Below are positions 25,347 to 33,305 of a stretch of 64,000 nucleotides of DNA, piece after piece; the stretch's first letter is position 1; each line of letters opens with the position of its first letter. The DNA comes from Afipia sp. Root123D2 (GTDB lineage: Bacteria; Pseudomonadota; Alphaproteobacteria; Rhizobiales; Xanthobacteraceae). Both the position numbers and the translations under genes were made by a program. The notes under the pieces are model-generated. The model did not search any database. It had not been told where the DNA came from and saw only the letters and a list, made by a program, of their open reading frames with translations. The stretch covers positions 402,827-466,826 of the forward strand of contig NZ_LMDP01000002.1 of assembly GCF_001425835.1 (NCBI RefSeq). The letters are read 5' to 3'.

Positions 25347-26000
25347 TCAATGGGCAACTCGTTCCGGCTTCTTCCCGACTCTGACCTTAATGGCTTGAGA
25401 CTTCTCCTTTTCTAGCCCATCTCTTAAACCGGCGGAAGCTGCTATACCAATTTCCGCAAGGACTTCCGTTAGCGCATTAACGGCTGGAGCAAACTCTTGC
25501 TCTTTGCTAGGCGCGATCTCAAACTTGACTCCTAATTCTATTTGGAACGCTAGAAATGCAGAGGGCGGTTCTAGTTTCCATCCAGCATCAATTAGTGCAT
25601 GCGCGATTACATTTGCGAAGTTCTTGGCCTCGGGGTCATCTTGGTATGTTACCAAGTCAAACACTTGCCCCTGAAATGGCCTTGCCGCTTCGATTAACCT
25701 TGCACTTTGTTCTTGGTTTAGGGATCGCCATGCCATTTCTTTTTCGAGCGTAAGCCTGGCGAGTCTCTCTCCTTCCGCGATTCTATTAGCTTCAGCTCCT
25801 CGAGCATCCGCTAGAGAAATGCGTTCGTCAGAATCTTGTTTATATTTCTCAAACTCAGTTTTGGACTCCGAAATCTCGGCTCTCTGCAATCTTACAACAA
25901 ACCAAGTTGAAAGCCCTGCGATCAAACCAGCCACCCCTACAATCAGGAGTGAAGCACGCATTAGATCTTCCCAGCTGTGGAGCGAGAGACCCCAAATCAT
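25347..26000 (-). CDS. Single-pass membrane protein with coiled coil, unknown function
   Basis: 217 residues from ATG 26000, chosen because AGAGAGCG lies 5-6 bases upstream; an ATG at 26024 would add eight residues. One transmembrane helix comes near the N-terminus (SLLIVGVAGLIAGLSTWFVV), then a charged coiled coil (about 45-105, KTEFEKYKQDSDERISLADARGAEANRIA...). A C-terminal domain has RPFQGQVFDLVTYQDDPEAK and a terminal Lys-rich tail. Similar hypothetical proteins occur in alphaproteobacterial accessory regions; the function is unknown to me. It converges on the chimeric gene, with 80 bases between the stops, and shares its AT-rich codon use. Confidence 0.65.
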   Translation of the reverse strand: MIWGLSLHSWEDLMRASLLIVGVAGLIAGLSTWFVVRLQRAEISESKTEFEKYKQDSDERISLADARGAEANRIAEGERLARLTLEKEMAWRSLNQEQSARLIEAARPFQGQVFDLVTYQDDPEAKNFANVIAHALIDAGWKLEPPSAFLAFQIELGVKFEIAPSKEQEFAPAVNALTEVLAEIGIAASAGLRDGLEKEKSQAIKVRVGKKPERVAH

Positions 26001-26196
26001 TTTCGCTCTCTTTGAAATAGTCATTTTAGACAATCGGGTGTCGGTTTGTCTGAGTCCTACGAGCATGAAGCAACAAATCGCGAAGACGCGGCGACCGCTA
26101 TTAGGTGTCAATAGCTTTAGGCTGACCTCAATTCGATTTGCTGGAATACAAAATCAAAGAACGAGGAAATAGCCGAACCAAAATCGCGCCTTGGCT

Positions 26197-26240
26197 TGGC
26201 TAGGCTTTGAACCTGCGCACCCTGCGTACTAGGCGCAACC
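26197..26240 (-). repeat. Decayed third copy of the tRNA-Pro 3' segment
   Basis: GGCTTTGAACCTGCGCACCC followed by TGCGT matches the att core AGGATTTGAACCTGCGACCC-CTGCGT with a few substitutions and then diverges (ACTAGGCGCAACC). It is in the same orientation as the two exact copies. This suggests an older attachment-site scar inside the island. It could also come from a different tRNA with the same T-arm. Confidence 0.6.
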
Positions 26241-26345
26241 AAGAGTAATTCACACACAATGAGCGACGATTCGAAACGGAAACACTCGAATGTGGGATGG
26301 AAAGATCAAGCTTAGTACAAAACTGACGCTTTTCGGAGCGCGTTT

Positions 26346-26366
26346 CTGCAAACGAAACTGCAAACA
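26346..26366 (+). repeat. Internal island-end repeat, right copy
   Basis: CTGCAAACGAAACTGCAAAC followed by A, the partner of 23858-23877, 47 bases inside the right att repeat. See the island entry. Confidence 0.55.
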
Positions 26367-26413
26367 AGGTCAAATTAGCGGGTGAAAAATCGGAAATTCT
26401 TCAATGTTTTCAA

Positions 26414-26490
26414 TGGTCGGAGTGGCAGGATTTGAACCTGCGACCCCTGCGTCCCGAACGCAGTGCTCTACCGGGCTGAGCCACACTCCG
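26414..26490 (-). tRNA. tRNA-Pro (anticodon CGG)
   Basis: 77-nt gene on the minus strand with CCA encoded (26416-26414). Acceptor strands CGGAGTG / CACTCCG pair. The anticodon stem CTGCG / CGCAG encloses loop TTCGGGA, giving anticodon CGG for codon CCG. The T-arm CGCAGGTTCAAATCCTGC is regular. The 3' 48 bases serve as the integration target of the island. Confidence 0.95.
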
Positions 26491-26588
26491 ACATGAAGGC
26501 CGGTCTTATAACCTTGGGACTCGCGCACCGCAAGAAGCGGTATAAAAGGTTTGGAGCGAAATTCCGCCCATCCCCAAAAGCGGTAAAA

Positions 26589-27575
26589 ATGACGGTTGAG
26601 CTGACGACAGATACAATTTCCGTGGATTCCGGCGCGGCCGGCGCCGCTGCGACCTGTCTGGGCGGCGGCGGACTGGTCGCCTTCCCCACCGAAACCGTCT
26701 ATGGGCTCGGCGCCGATGCCACGAACGCCATCGCCATTGCGCGGCTGTATCAGGCCAAGGGCCGCCCGTCGTTCAATCCCCTGATTGCCCACGTCCCCGA
26801 TCTTGCAGCAGCACGGCGCATAGCAATCTTCAACGACACCAGCCTGAAACTGGCGAAGGCGTTCTGGCCGGGGCCGCTGACACTGGTTCTGCCGAAGGCG
26901 CCGGACTGCCCGGTGGCCGATCTCGCCACTGCCGGGCTCGAAACCATCGCACTTCGCGTGCCGGCGCATGCCGTGGCGCGAGACATTCTGCGCGCATTGG
27001 GGAAGCCGATAGTGGCGCCATCCGCGAACATCTCCGGCCACGTCTCGCCAACCACGGCGGATCACGTGCGCCACGATCTCGCCGGACGCATCGACCTGAT
27101 TGTCGATGGCGGCCCGGTCGCCGTCGGCGTCGAATCCACCATCGTGAGCTGTCTCGCGGCGCCGATGTTATTGCGCCCCGGCGGCCTGCCCCGCGCCGAG
27201 ATCGAGCGCATACTGGGACATGCGCTGGTGCAACCGCCTGCGGAAGTCGAAACCAACGACACCAATCCTCTCGCGCCCGGCATGATGTCGTCGCACTACG
27301 CACCGCGCACGCCAGTGCGCCTCGGGGCGAACAGCCTCAAAACCGGCGAGGCGCTGCTCGCCTTCGGCCCTGATGTTCTGCCTGCCGGCACCGAGAAGGT
27401 CATGAATTTGTCCCCGGCCGGAGACCTGGTGGAAGCCGCGGCCAATCTTTTCAGCTATCTTCGCGCCCTCGATCAGGTTGGCGCACGCGGCATCGCCGTG
27501 ATGCCGATCCCCGATCATGGTCTCGGCGAAGCCATCAACGACCGGCTGCGGCGTGCCGCGATTCCGCAAGACTGA
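26589..27575 (+). CDS. L-threonylcarbamoyladenylate synthase (Sua5/YrdC)
   Basis: 328 residues from ATG 26589. The YrdC domain (about 10-200) shows GGGLVAFPTETVYGLGADA, the KGRPSFNPLIAH lysine/arginine motif and PSANISG. A C-terminal Sua5 domain (about 215-325, PGMMSSHYAPRTPV) makes it the long Sua5 type. It makes threonylcarbamoyl-AMP from threonine, bicarbonate and ATP for the universal t6A37 tRNA modification. It is divergent from tRNA-Pro, with about 100 bases between them. Confidence 0.93.
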   Translation: MTVELTTDTISVDSGAAGAAATCLGGGGLVAFPTETVYGLGADATNAIAIARLYQAKGRPSFNPLIAHVPDLAAARRIAIFNDTSLKLAKAFWPGPLTLVLPKAPDCPVADLATAGLETIALRVPAHAVARDILRALGKPIVAPSANISGHVSPTTADHVRHDLAGRIDLIVDGGPVAVGVESTIVSCLAAPMLLRPGGLPRAEIERILGHALVQPPAEVETNDTNPLAPGMMSSHYAPRTPVRLGANSLKTGEALLAFGPDVLPAGTEKVMNLSPAGDLVEAAANLFSYLRALDQVGARGIAVMPIPDHGLGEAINDRLRRAAIPQD

Positions 27576-27628
27576 GAACCGGCACGCATAACGCACCGGC
27601 ACAAACGAAAACGTCAGGGAAGGACAGA

Positions 27629-29053
27629 ATGAACGTCGTGCAACAACCCCCTCGCCCCCTGCCCCCTGAGCTTATTGCGCGTTTCAAAGCCATCGTCGGT
27701 GACAAATACGCCGTCACTGATCCGTATGAGATCGCGCCTTATCTGGTGGAAGATCGCGGGCTGTTCTCCGGCACCGCGCCGCTGGTGCTGCGTCCCGGCT
27801 CGACCGCCGAAGTCTCCGCAATCTGCAAGCTCGCCACCGAAACCCGCACCGCGCTGGTGCCGCAAGGCGGCAACACCGGCCTCGTCGGCGCGCAGGTCCC
27901 GCATGGCGAAGTGGTGCTGTCGCTGCGGCGGCTCGACAAGATCCGCGAGATCGATCCGCAGTCCAACACCATGACCGCCGAAGCCGGTGTCATTCTTGCG
28001 AATGCGCAGCAGGCGGCCGCGGAGGTCGATCGTCTTTATCCGCTCTCACTCGGCTCCGAAGGAAGCTGCACGGTCGGCGGAAATCTCTCCTCCAACGCCG
28101 GCGGCATTGCAGCAGTGGCTTATGGCGTGGCGCGAGATCTTGTACTCGGTCTGGAAGTGGTGCTCGCGGACGGACAGATCATGCACGGCCTGTCCAAGCT
28201 GAAGAAGGACAACACCGGCTACAATCTGCGTAACCTGTTCATCGGCGCGGAAGGAACGCTCGGCATCATTACCGCCGCAACGCTGAAACTGTTTCCCAAG
28301 CCGCGCACCGTCGAGACTGCATTCGCCGGAATGGCCACGCCTGCCGACGCGCTGAAGCTGCTGGAAATTGCGCAGACCAGCGCCGCCAACAATCTCACCA
28401 GCTTCGAATTGCTTCCGCAGATCGGCATCGATTTCTGCGTCAAACATGGCCCGTCGATCCGCGCACCTTTAAGCGGACGGCACGGCTGGTACGTACTGAT
28501 GGAGATTTCATCGCTGCGCGACGACGCGCGCGAAACTCTCGAAGCGATTCTCGCTGATGGCATGGAGAAAGGCATCGTCGAGGATGCGGTGATCGCCGCC
28601 AATCTCGATCAGCAGGCCGCGTTCTGGAAACTGCGCGAAGTCATGTCGCCGGCACAGAAGCCGGAAGGTGGATCGATCAAGCACGACGTCTCGGTGCCGG
28701 TGGCGGCAGTTCCGCAATTTCTCGCGGAGGCCGATGCCGCCGTGGTGAAACTCATCCCCGGTTCGCGGCCGTTCGCTTTCGGCCATCTCGGCGACGGCAA
28801 TATCCACTACAACATCAGCCAGCCGCTCGGCGCCGACACCGAAGGCTTCATGGCGCGCTATCATGAGGTCAACGATATCGTCCACGGCATCGTGCTGTCA
28901 CATGGCGGCTCGATTTCCGCCGAGCACGGCATCGGCGTGCTCAAACGCGATGAACTTCCGCACGTTAAGGATCCCGTGTCGATGTCGATCATGCGCGCGC
29001 TCAAGAAGCAGTTCGATCCGCTGAACATCCTCAATCCCGGCAAGGTGCTGTAA
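27629..29053 (+). CDS. FAD-linked oxidoreductase (D-2-hydroxyglutarate/D-lactate dehydrogenase type)
   Basis: 474 residues. The VAO-type FAD domain has LVPQGGNTGLVGAQVP and GSEGSCTVGGNLSSNAGG (pyrophosphate and flavin binding) and YNLRNLFIGAEGTLGIITAATL. The C-terminal cap has the metal-binding FGHLGDGNIHYNI and LSHGGSISAEHGIG, and ends LNPGKVL, as in D-2-hydroxyacid dehydrogenases of the GlcD/D2HGDH group. Oxidises a D-2-hydroxyacid to the 2-oxoacid, passing electrons to a carrier. A ribosome-binding site AGGGAAGG precedes the ATG. It follows the Sua5 gene by 53 bases on the same strand. Confidence 0.9.
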   Translation: MNVVQQPPRPLPPELIARFKAIVGDKYAVTDPYEIAPYLVEDRGLFSGTAPLVLRPGSTAEVSAICKLATETRTALVPQGGNTGLVGAQVPHGEVVLSLRRLDKIREIDPQSNTMTAEAGVILANAQQAAAEVDRLYPLSLGSEGSCTVGGNLSSNAGGIAAVAYGVARDLVLGLEVVLADGQIMHGLSKLKKDNTGYNLRNLFIGAEGTLGIITAATLKLFPKPRTVETAFAGMATPADALKLLEIAQTSAANNLTSFELLPQIGIDFCVKHGPSIRAPLSGRHGWYVLMEISSLRDDARETLEAILADGMEKGIVEDAVIAANLDQQAAFWKLREVMSPAQKPEGGSIKHDVSVPVAAVPQFLAEADAAVVKLIPGSRPFAFGHLGDGNIHYNISQPLGADTEGFMARYHEVNDIVHGIVLSHGGSISAEHGIGVLKRDELPHVKDPVSMSIMRALKKQFDPLNILNPGKVL

Positions 29054-29065
29054 CGAACGCAACCT

Positions 29066-29863
29066 TCAATCGAATAGCGACCCTTGCCCGCTGTCTCCCG
29101 CCGCGCTTTTCGCTGGCCGTGCCTTGCCGTTCACATCGGTCTTTCTTCGCACACGCGGCTTCCGTGCAGCCTCAACGTCTGCGGCAGCGGCCTCCTCGGC
29201 ACTGATCGGCGCAACAAGCGCAGCATCGTCATTCGCGACGCGGTTCACCGCCGTCGAAACCTCATGCCAGGTGAAAGTGCCGGGCGGTGGCGCAGCCAAT
29301 AGCGCCATCGCTTCTTCGGCCTCGGATGAGTTGCCGTCGAGCCAGCGGTCGAAATCCTCCGGCGCGATCGTGACCGGCATCCGGTGATGAAGCGATGCGA
29401 GATCGGGAGTCGCAGGCGTAGTGATGATCGCAACGGTATCAAGTTCCTCACCGTTCGGGCCGACCCAGGTTTCGGCGAGGCCGGCGAACGCAATCGGCTG
29501 GCCGTCTCGCGGATGGATGAAAAACGGCCGCTTGCGGGATGGCGACGGCTGCCACTCATAGTAGCCGTCCGCAGGCAGCAAGCAGCGGCGGCGCTTCATC
29601 GCATTGCGGAACGCCGGCTTGTCGAGCACGGTTTCGGCGCGTGCATTGATCACCAGCGAGAATGTTCGCGGATCCTTGACCCAGGAAGGCAACAGCCCCC
29701 ATCGCATCAGCTGGAAACGCCGGACACCATTATCGAGCAAAACAACCGGCACCGGCTGGGTCGGCGCCACGTTATGGCGAGGCGGAAAATTGGGCTGATC
29801 AGCATAGCCGAATGCGCGTCGTAGCGCTTCCGGAGGCGAGATGATGACATACCGACCGCACAT
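29066..29863 (-). CDS. SOS response-associated peptidase (SRAP / HMCES-like)
   Basis: 265 residues. Cys2 after the initiator Met (MCGRYVI) is the residue that forms a thiazolidine cross-link with abasic sites in single-stranded DNA. The other active-site elements are present: NVAPTQPVPVV, MRWGLLPSWVKD, NARAETVLDKPAF, GYYEW (Glu) and HHRMPV (His). It shields abasic sites in ssDNA and can self-reverse. The C-terminal 45 residues are a basic disordered tail (KPRVRRKTDVNGKARPAK). Tail-to-tail with the FAD oxidoreductase gene, 12 bases apart. Confidence 0.93.
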   Translation of the reverse strand: MCGRYVIISPPEALRRAFGYADQPNFPPRHNVAPTQPVPVVLLDNGVRRFQLMRWGLLPSWVKDPRTFSLVINARAETVLDKPAFRNAMKRRRCLLPADGYYEWQPSPSRKRPFFIHPRDGQPIAFAGLAETWVGPNGEELDTVAIITTPATPDLASLHHRMPVTIAPEDFDRWLDGNSSEAEEAMALLAAPPPGTFTWHEVSTAVNRVANDDAALVAPISAEEAAAADVEAARKPRVRRKTDVNGKARPAKSAAGDSGQGSLFD

Positions 29864-29943
29864 GACAGATTACCCGAATTGCCTACGTAAAATGCCTTGG
29901 AAAACAGGTTCGTTTAAGTCCTTTTAACCTTGCATCCCCAACA

Positions 29944-30474
29944 GTGGCGAAAATGGCGCCCTCAAACCTCGATACAGCACCTTCCGATCCCGACATGGCT
30001 GCGCCGACGGACGATGCGACCGCACGCGCGCAACGCTTGCAGGCCGCCAACATCAATCCGCGGACCGGCCTCGCCACCGACTATCTGAATCATTTCAACG
30101 AGGCCATCATGCTTCTCGAAATGATCCCCGACATGCCTGATTGCGCCGAGGACTTTCTGGACTGGCAGCCGCTGTCCTATCGCGACCATTTCGCGGCTTC
30201 CAATTTCAAGGCGCGGGAACTGGCGATCAGCGCCTATGAGCAATCCGATGGCGCTCTGCGCGCGGAGTTCGACAGCATCACCAACACAATGACATCCATC
30301 CTGATCGCCGTCGGCGACGCGATGCGCGACAGCAAGCAGGACGTCACCCGCACCACCCTGGCAGAACAGGCGACCGGCTGGGTCAAACCGTTGCTGACGC
30401 TGGCCGGTTCTATTATCAACGGCGCCAACGACGAAGCCGACATTGACCAGATCATGAATCAGCAGGCTCCGTGA
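29944..30474 (+). CDS. Conserved protein of unknown function
   Basis: 176 residues from GTG 29944; an ATG three codons in (29953) is also possible, with no strong ribosome-binding site for either. The first 30 residues are disordered (PSNLDTAPSDPDMAAPTDD). The remainder looks alpha-helical: NPRTGLATDYLNHFNEAIMLLEMIPD, CAEDFLDWQPLSYRDHF, ALRAEFDSITNTMTSILIAVG. This composition is typical of a small soluble rhizobial family of unknown role. The stop overlaps the GTG start of the Nudix gene by four bases (GTGA), indicating translational coupling. Confidence 0.75.
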   Translation: MAKMAPSNLDTAPSDPDMAAPTDDATARAQRLQAANINPRTGLATDYLNHFNEAIMLLEMIPDMPDCAEDFLDWQPLSYRDHFAASNFKARELAISAYEQSDGALRAEFDSITNTMTSILIAVGDAMRDSKQDVTRTTLAEQATGWVKPLLTLAGSIINGANDEADIDQIMNQQAP

Positions 30475-30893
30475 CACCGCCATCTACCACCGGCCCCCGG
30501 CTCGCCGTCAGTGCCGCGATTTTCCGGGACGGCAAAATTCTGCTGGTGCGGCGCGCCCGGGCTCCAGCCCGCGGGGTCTACACCCTGCCCGGCGGCCGGG
30601 TGGAATTCGGTGAAGCCCTGACCGAAGCGCTGACACGAGAAATCGCCGAGGAAACCCAGCTTACCATCGAGATCGTTGGCCTTGCCGGCTGGCGGGAAGC
30701 CCTGCCGGCGCAGACCGGCGGAGGCCATTTCGTTATCCTGCCGTTTGCAGCCCGCTGGATCGGCGGAGACCCGGTCCTGAACGACGAACTGGACGACGCG
30801 CAATGGCGCCTCCCGGGAACGCTCGGCGACCTGCGGCTAACCGAGGGGCTGGAGGAGGTGATCGCCACAGCCGCCCGGATGATTGGCAGCTGA
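30471..30893 (+). CDS. Nudix hydrolase
   Basis: 140 residues, GTG start overlapping the preceding stop. The Nudix box reads GGRVEFGEALTEALTREIAEETQL, with all glutamates of the GX5EX7REUXEEXGU pattern in place (the final glycine is replaced by Gln). Hydrolyses a nucleoside diphosphate linked to another moiety; the substrate is unknown (ADP-ribose-type or oxidised nucleotides are common). Translationally coupled to the upstream helical protein. Confidence 0.9.
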   Translation: MTPPSTTGPRLAVSAAIFRDGKILLVRRARAPARGVYTLPGGRVEFGEALTEALTREIAEETQLTIEIVGLAGWREALPAQTGGGHFVILPFAARWIGGDPVLNDELDDAQWRLPGTLGDLRLTEGLEEVIATAARMIGS

Positions 30894-30931
30894 CCGGCCA
30901 TTCGCCTTGCTTCCTCCACATCCAGAAGGCT

Positions 30932-31321
30932 ATGACGGCCTTCATGCTGAAGCATATTTTCGCGGTTTTCCTTGTCATGACGGCGCTTGTTTCCGGTTCC
31001 GCCCGGGCACAGGACGCGGCCGCGCCGTTCGACGCCGACCTGCAACGGCTCGCCGAAATCCTCGGCGCGCTGCACTATCTGCGCGGGATTTGCGGCACCA
31101 ACGAAGGCCAGAAATGGCGTAGCGAAATGCAGGCGCTGGTCGATGCCGAGACACCTACCGGTGATCGCCGCACACGGATGATCGCGAGTTTCAATCGCGG
31201 CTATAACGGCTTCCAGCAGACCTACCGGACCTGCACACCCGCGGCCAGCGTCGCGATCCGGCGTTATCTCGAGGAAGGCTCGAAGATCTCCCGCGACCTC
31301 ACGGCACGCTACGCGAACTAA
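30932..31321 (+). CDS. TIGR02301-family exported protein
   Basis: 129 residues from ATG 30932 with AGAAGG upstream. The signal peptide (LKHIFAVFLVMTALVSGSARAQ) cleaves near residue 26. The mature part has the family pattern: LQRLAEILGALHYLRGICG, EGQKWRSEMQALVDAE, RMIASFNRGYNGFQQTYRTCTPAA and IRRYLEEGSKI. Two Cys may form a disulfide. It is a periplasmic rhizobial protein of unknown function. Confidence 0.85.
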   Translation: MTAFMLKHIFAVFLVMTALVSGSARAQDAAAPFDADLQRLAEILGALHYLRGICGTNEGQKWRSEMQALVDAETPTGDRRTRMIASFNRGYNGFQQTYRTCTPAASVAIRRYLEEGSKISRDLTARYAN

Positions 31322-31539
31322 CGGCTACGAGCGCTGCAATCTTTCCGGTGGATATCCTGCACGGACGCCCTGCGCGGGAAAGCCTAAAATGCCTGCCAAG
31401 CACCTTTAGACTCATTTGATTTCGGCTTGTTAACCTTTCCTAAAGAAGTGGTCTGGCCGGACCCGCGCCTCGTGCTAAAGCTCAGGTGGTTTCAACAGTG
31501 CGCCTTTTGCGGCCGCGCTTGCCCAGGTTGTTTCAGTTC

Positions 31540-31806
31540 ATGACGCATTCGTCCCACCTCGCTCCGTCCCGCGCGCCCATGCCCGATCAGGAACAGAAGC
31601 AGGCTGCGCTGGGCTATCTCAACGAGGCCTGGGCTGAAGCCCTGCACGACGGCATCGACGGTGACTGTCTGGCGCAGGCCAGCCTGTTCACCGCCTTCGC
31701 GCAACTGGTCAGCACCTATGGTGAGGACGCCGTCGCCAAATTCGTCGAGGGCCTTCCCGGCCGGGTGCGCAGCGGCGAATTCTCGGTCGTCGCTTTCAAG
31801 CAATAG
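31540..31806 (+). CDS. Small conserved hypothetical protein
   Basis: 88 residues from ATG 31540; an ATG at 31579 (MPDQEQKQAALGY) is an alternative. The conserved-looking part is ALGYLNEAWAEALHDGIDGDCLAQASLFTAFAQLVSTYGEDAVAKFVEGLP, a helical soluble domain. Function is unknown. It converges on the dihydroorotase gene, with 29 bases between stops. Confidence 0.7.
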   Translation: MTHSSHLAPSRAPMPDQEQKQAALGYLNEAWAEALHDGIDGDCLAQASLFTAFAQLVSTYGEDAVAKFVEGLPGRVRSGEFSVVAFKQ

Positions 31807-31835
31807 CTTGCCGCTGCCGCACTCTGTCGCGGCAA

Positions 31836-33170
31836 TCAGGGCTTCAGCGTTTCCATGAAGCGGATGGTCTCGCCGGTTGACGGCGACACCAGTTCTCCCT
31901 GCCACATCACGCGGCGGCCGCGCACGAATGTTCCGACCGGCCAGCCCGTCACCTTCACCCCGTCATAGGGTGTCCAGCCCGCCTTCGAGGCGACCCATTC
32001 GTTGGTGATGGTTTCGCTGCGCTTCAGATCGACCACCGTGAAGTCGGCGTCGTAACCGGCCGCGATCCGGCCTTTGCAGGCGATGTTGAAAATCCGCGCC
32101 GGTCCCGCACTGGTAAGATCGACGAACCGCGCCAGCGACAGCCGACCGGCATTGACGTGGTCGAGCATGGTGGGCACCAGTGTCTGCACGCCGGTCATGC
32201 CCGATGGCGACGCGGGATAGGTCTTCGACTTCTCCTCGAGCGTATGCGGTGCGTGATCGGAGCCGAGTACGTCGACGATGCCCTGTTCGATCCCCCGCCA
32301 GATACCATCACGATGGCTGGCATCGCGCACCGGCGGATTCATCTGCGCGCGGGTCCCGAGGCGCTCGTAACAGTCGGGCGCAGCGAGCGTGAGATGGTGC
32401 GGCGTCGCCTCGACAGTCGCGACATCCTTGTGGTCGCGCAAATAATCCATCTCTTCTTTCGTCGAGATATGAAGCACATGGATCCGCGCACCGGTTTCAC
32501 GCGCGATCGTCACCAGACGTTGCGTCGCCATCAGCGCCGCCATCTCGTCGCGCCACACCGGATGCGACCGCGGATCGCCCTCGATGCGGAGGCCCTTGCG
32601 GTCGTTGAGACGATATTCGTCCTCGGCATGGAACGAGGCGCGGCGGCGGATCACGCCGAGAATCTTTCGCAGACCGCCATCGTCCTCGACCAGCAGGCTG
32701 CCGGTCGATGAGCCGATGAAAACCTTGACGCCGGCGCAGCCCGGCGCACGCTCCAGTTCCGGCAGATTCTGATAATTCTCGCGCGTGCCGCCGATGAAGA
32801 AGGCGTAGTCGCAGTGCATCCGGTGATGGCCGGCCTTCACCTTCGTGGTAAATGTCTCTTCCGTGATCGTCAGCGGATTGGTGTTCGGCATTTCGAACAC
32901 CCCGGTGACGCCGCCCATGACCGCGCTGTGCGATCCGGTTTCGAGGTCTTCCTTGTGAGTCAGTCCCGGCTCGCGGAAATGCACCTGGGTATCGATCACG
33001 CCGGGCAGGACGTGCAGTCCCTTGCAGTCGATCGTCTCGCCCGCGCTGGCCTGGCGGAGATCGCCGATCGCGGCGATGCGCCCGCCGGAAATACCAATAT
33101 CCCGTACACCTTCGCCATCCTGGTTGACGACGGTGCCGGCTCTCAAAATCGTGTCAAATGTCTGGGTCAT
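31836..33170 (-). CDS. Dihydroorotase-like amidohydrolase
   Basis: 444 residues from ATG 33170. TIM-barrel amidohydrolase with a metal motif in DTQVHFREPG (60-69), KVFIGSSTG (the carboxylated-lysine region), HVLHIST, and GSDHAPHTLEEK (catalytic Asp). It would close N-carbamoyl-aspartate to dihydroorotate in pyrimidine synthesis. The first His of the usual HxHFREPG is Gln62, which may affect metal binding or mark a subfamily. No other pyr gene adjoins it, so a second dihydroorotase elsewhere is possible. It is divergent from ygfZ; the 135 bp between must hold both promoters. Confidence 0.88.
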   Translation of the reverse strand: MTQTFDTILRAGTVVNQDGEGVRDIGISGGRIAAIGDLRQASAGETIDCKGLHVLPGVIDTQVHFREPGLTHKEDLETGSHSAVMGGVTGVFEMPNTNPLTITEETFTTKVKAGHHRMHCDYAFFIGGTRENYQNLPELERAPGCAGVKVFIGSSTGSLLVEDDGGLRKILGVIRRRASFHAEDEYRLNDRKGLRIEGDPRSHPVWRDEMAALMATQRLVTIARETGARIHVLHISTKEEMDYLRDHKDVATVEATPHHLTLAAPDCYERLGTRAQMNPPVRDASHRDGIWRGIEQGIVDVLGSDHAPHTLEEKSKTYPASPSGMTGVQTLVPTMLDHVNAGRLSLARFVDLTSAGPARIFNIACKGRIAAGYDADFTVVDLKRSETITNEWVASKAGWTPYDGVKVTGWPVGTFVRGRRVMWQGELVSPSTGETIRFMETLKP

Positions 33171-33305
33171 CGGTCCTTGCCGCCCGTTTTCAACCGGCAC
33201 AACCGCCATGCGGGCCTTGTTGCAGGCACCTTACAGCCTTACGTTGCGATGTGGTATCCGCACAGTGTATTTTCCCAGCGAACTTCGGTTCTTAGAGACT
33301 TCTCC

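Larger units (their letters stand above)
26001..26413. other. Island right end, no gene; decayed tRNA-like fragment and repeats
   Basis: No protein gene. It contains the tRNA-like fragment at 26197-26240 and the repeat at 26346-26366 (separate entries). Otherwise AT-rich sequence without a recognisable structure. Confidence 0.5.
23726..26460. mobile_element. Remnant genomic island integrated at tRNA-Pro
   Basis: A segment of about 2.7 kb bounded by 48-bp perfect direct repeats (23726-23773 and 26413-26460), the right one being the 3' part of the intact tRNA-Pro gene. The content is visibly AT-richer than the flanks, with AT-ending codons (tta, aaa, att) that the neighbours avoid. It holds two genes (24031-25266, 25347-26000) and no integrase or relaxase, so it is not autonomous. 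Related 20-base sequences with CTGCAAACGAAACTGCAAAC lie inside both ends (23858-23877, 26346-26366) and could be integrase arm sites. The flanking genes DUF2147 and tsaC are chromosomal. Confidence 0.85.
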
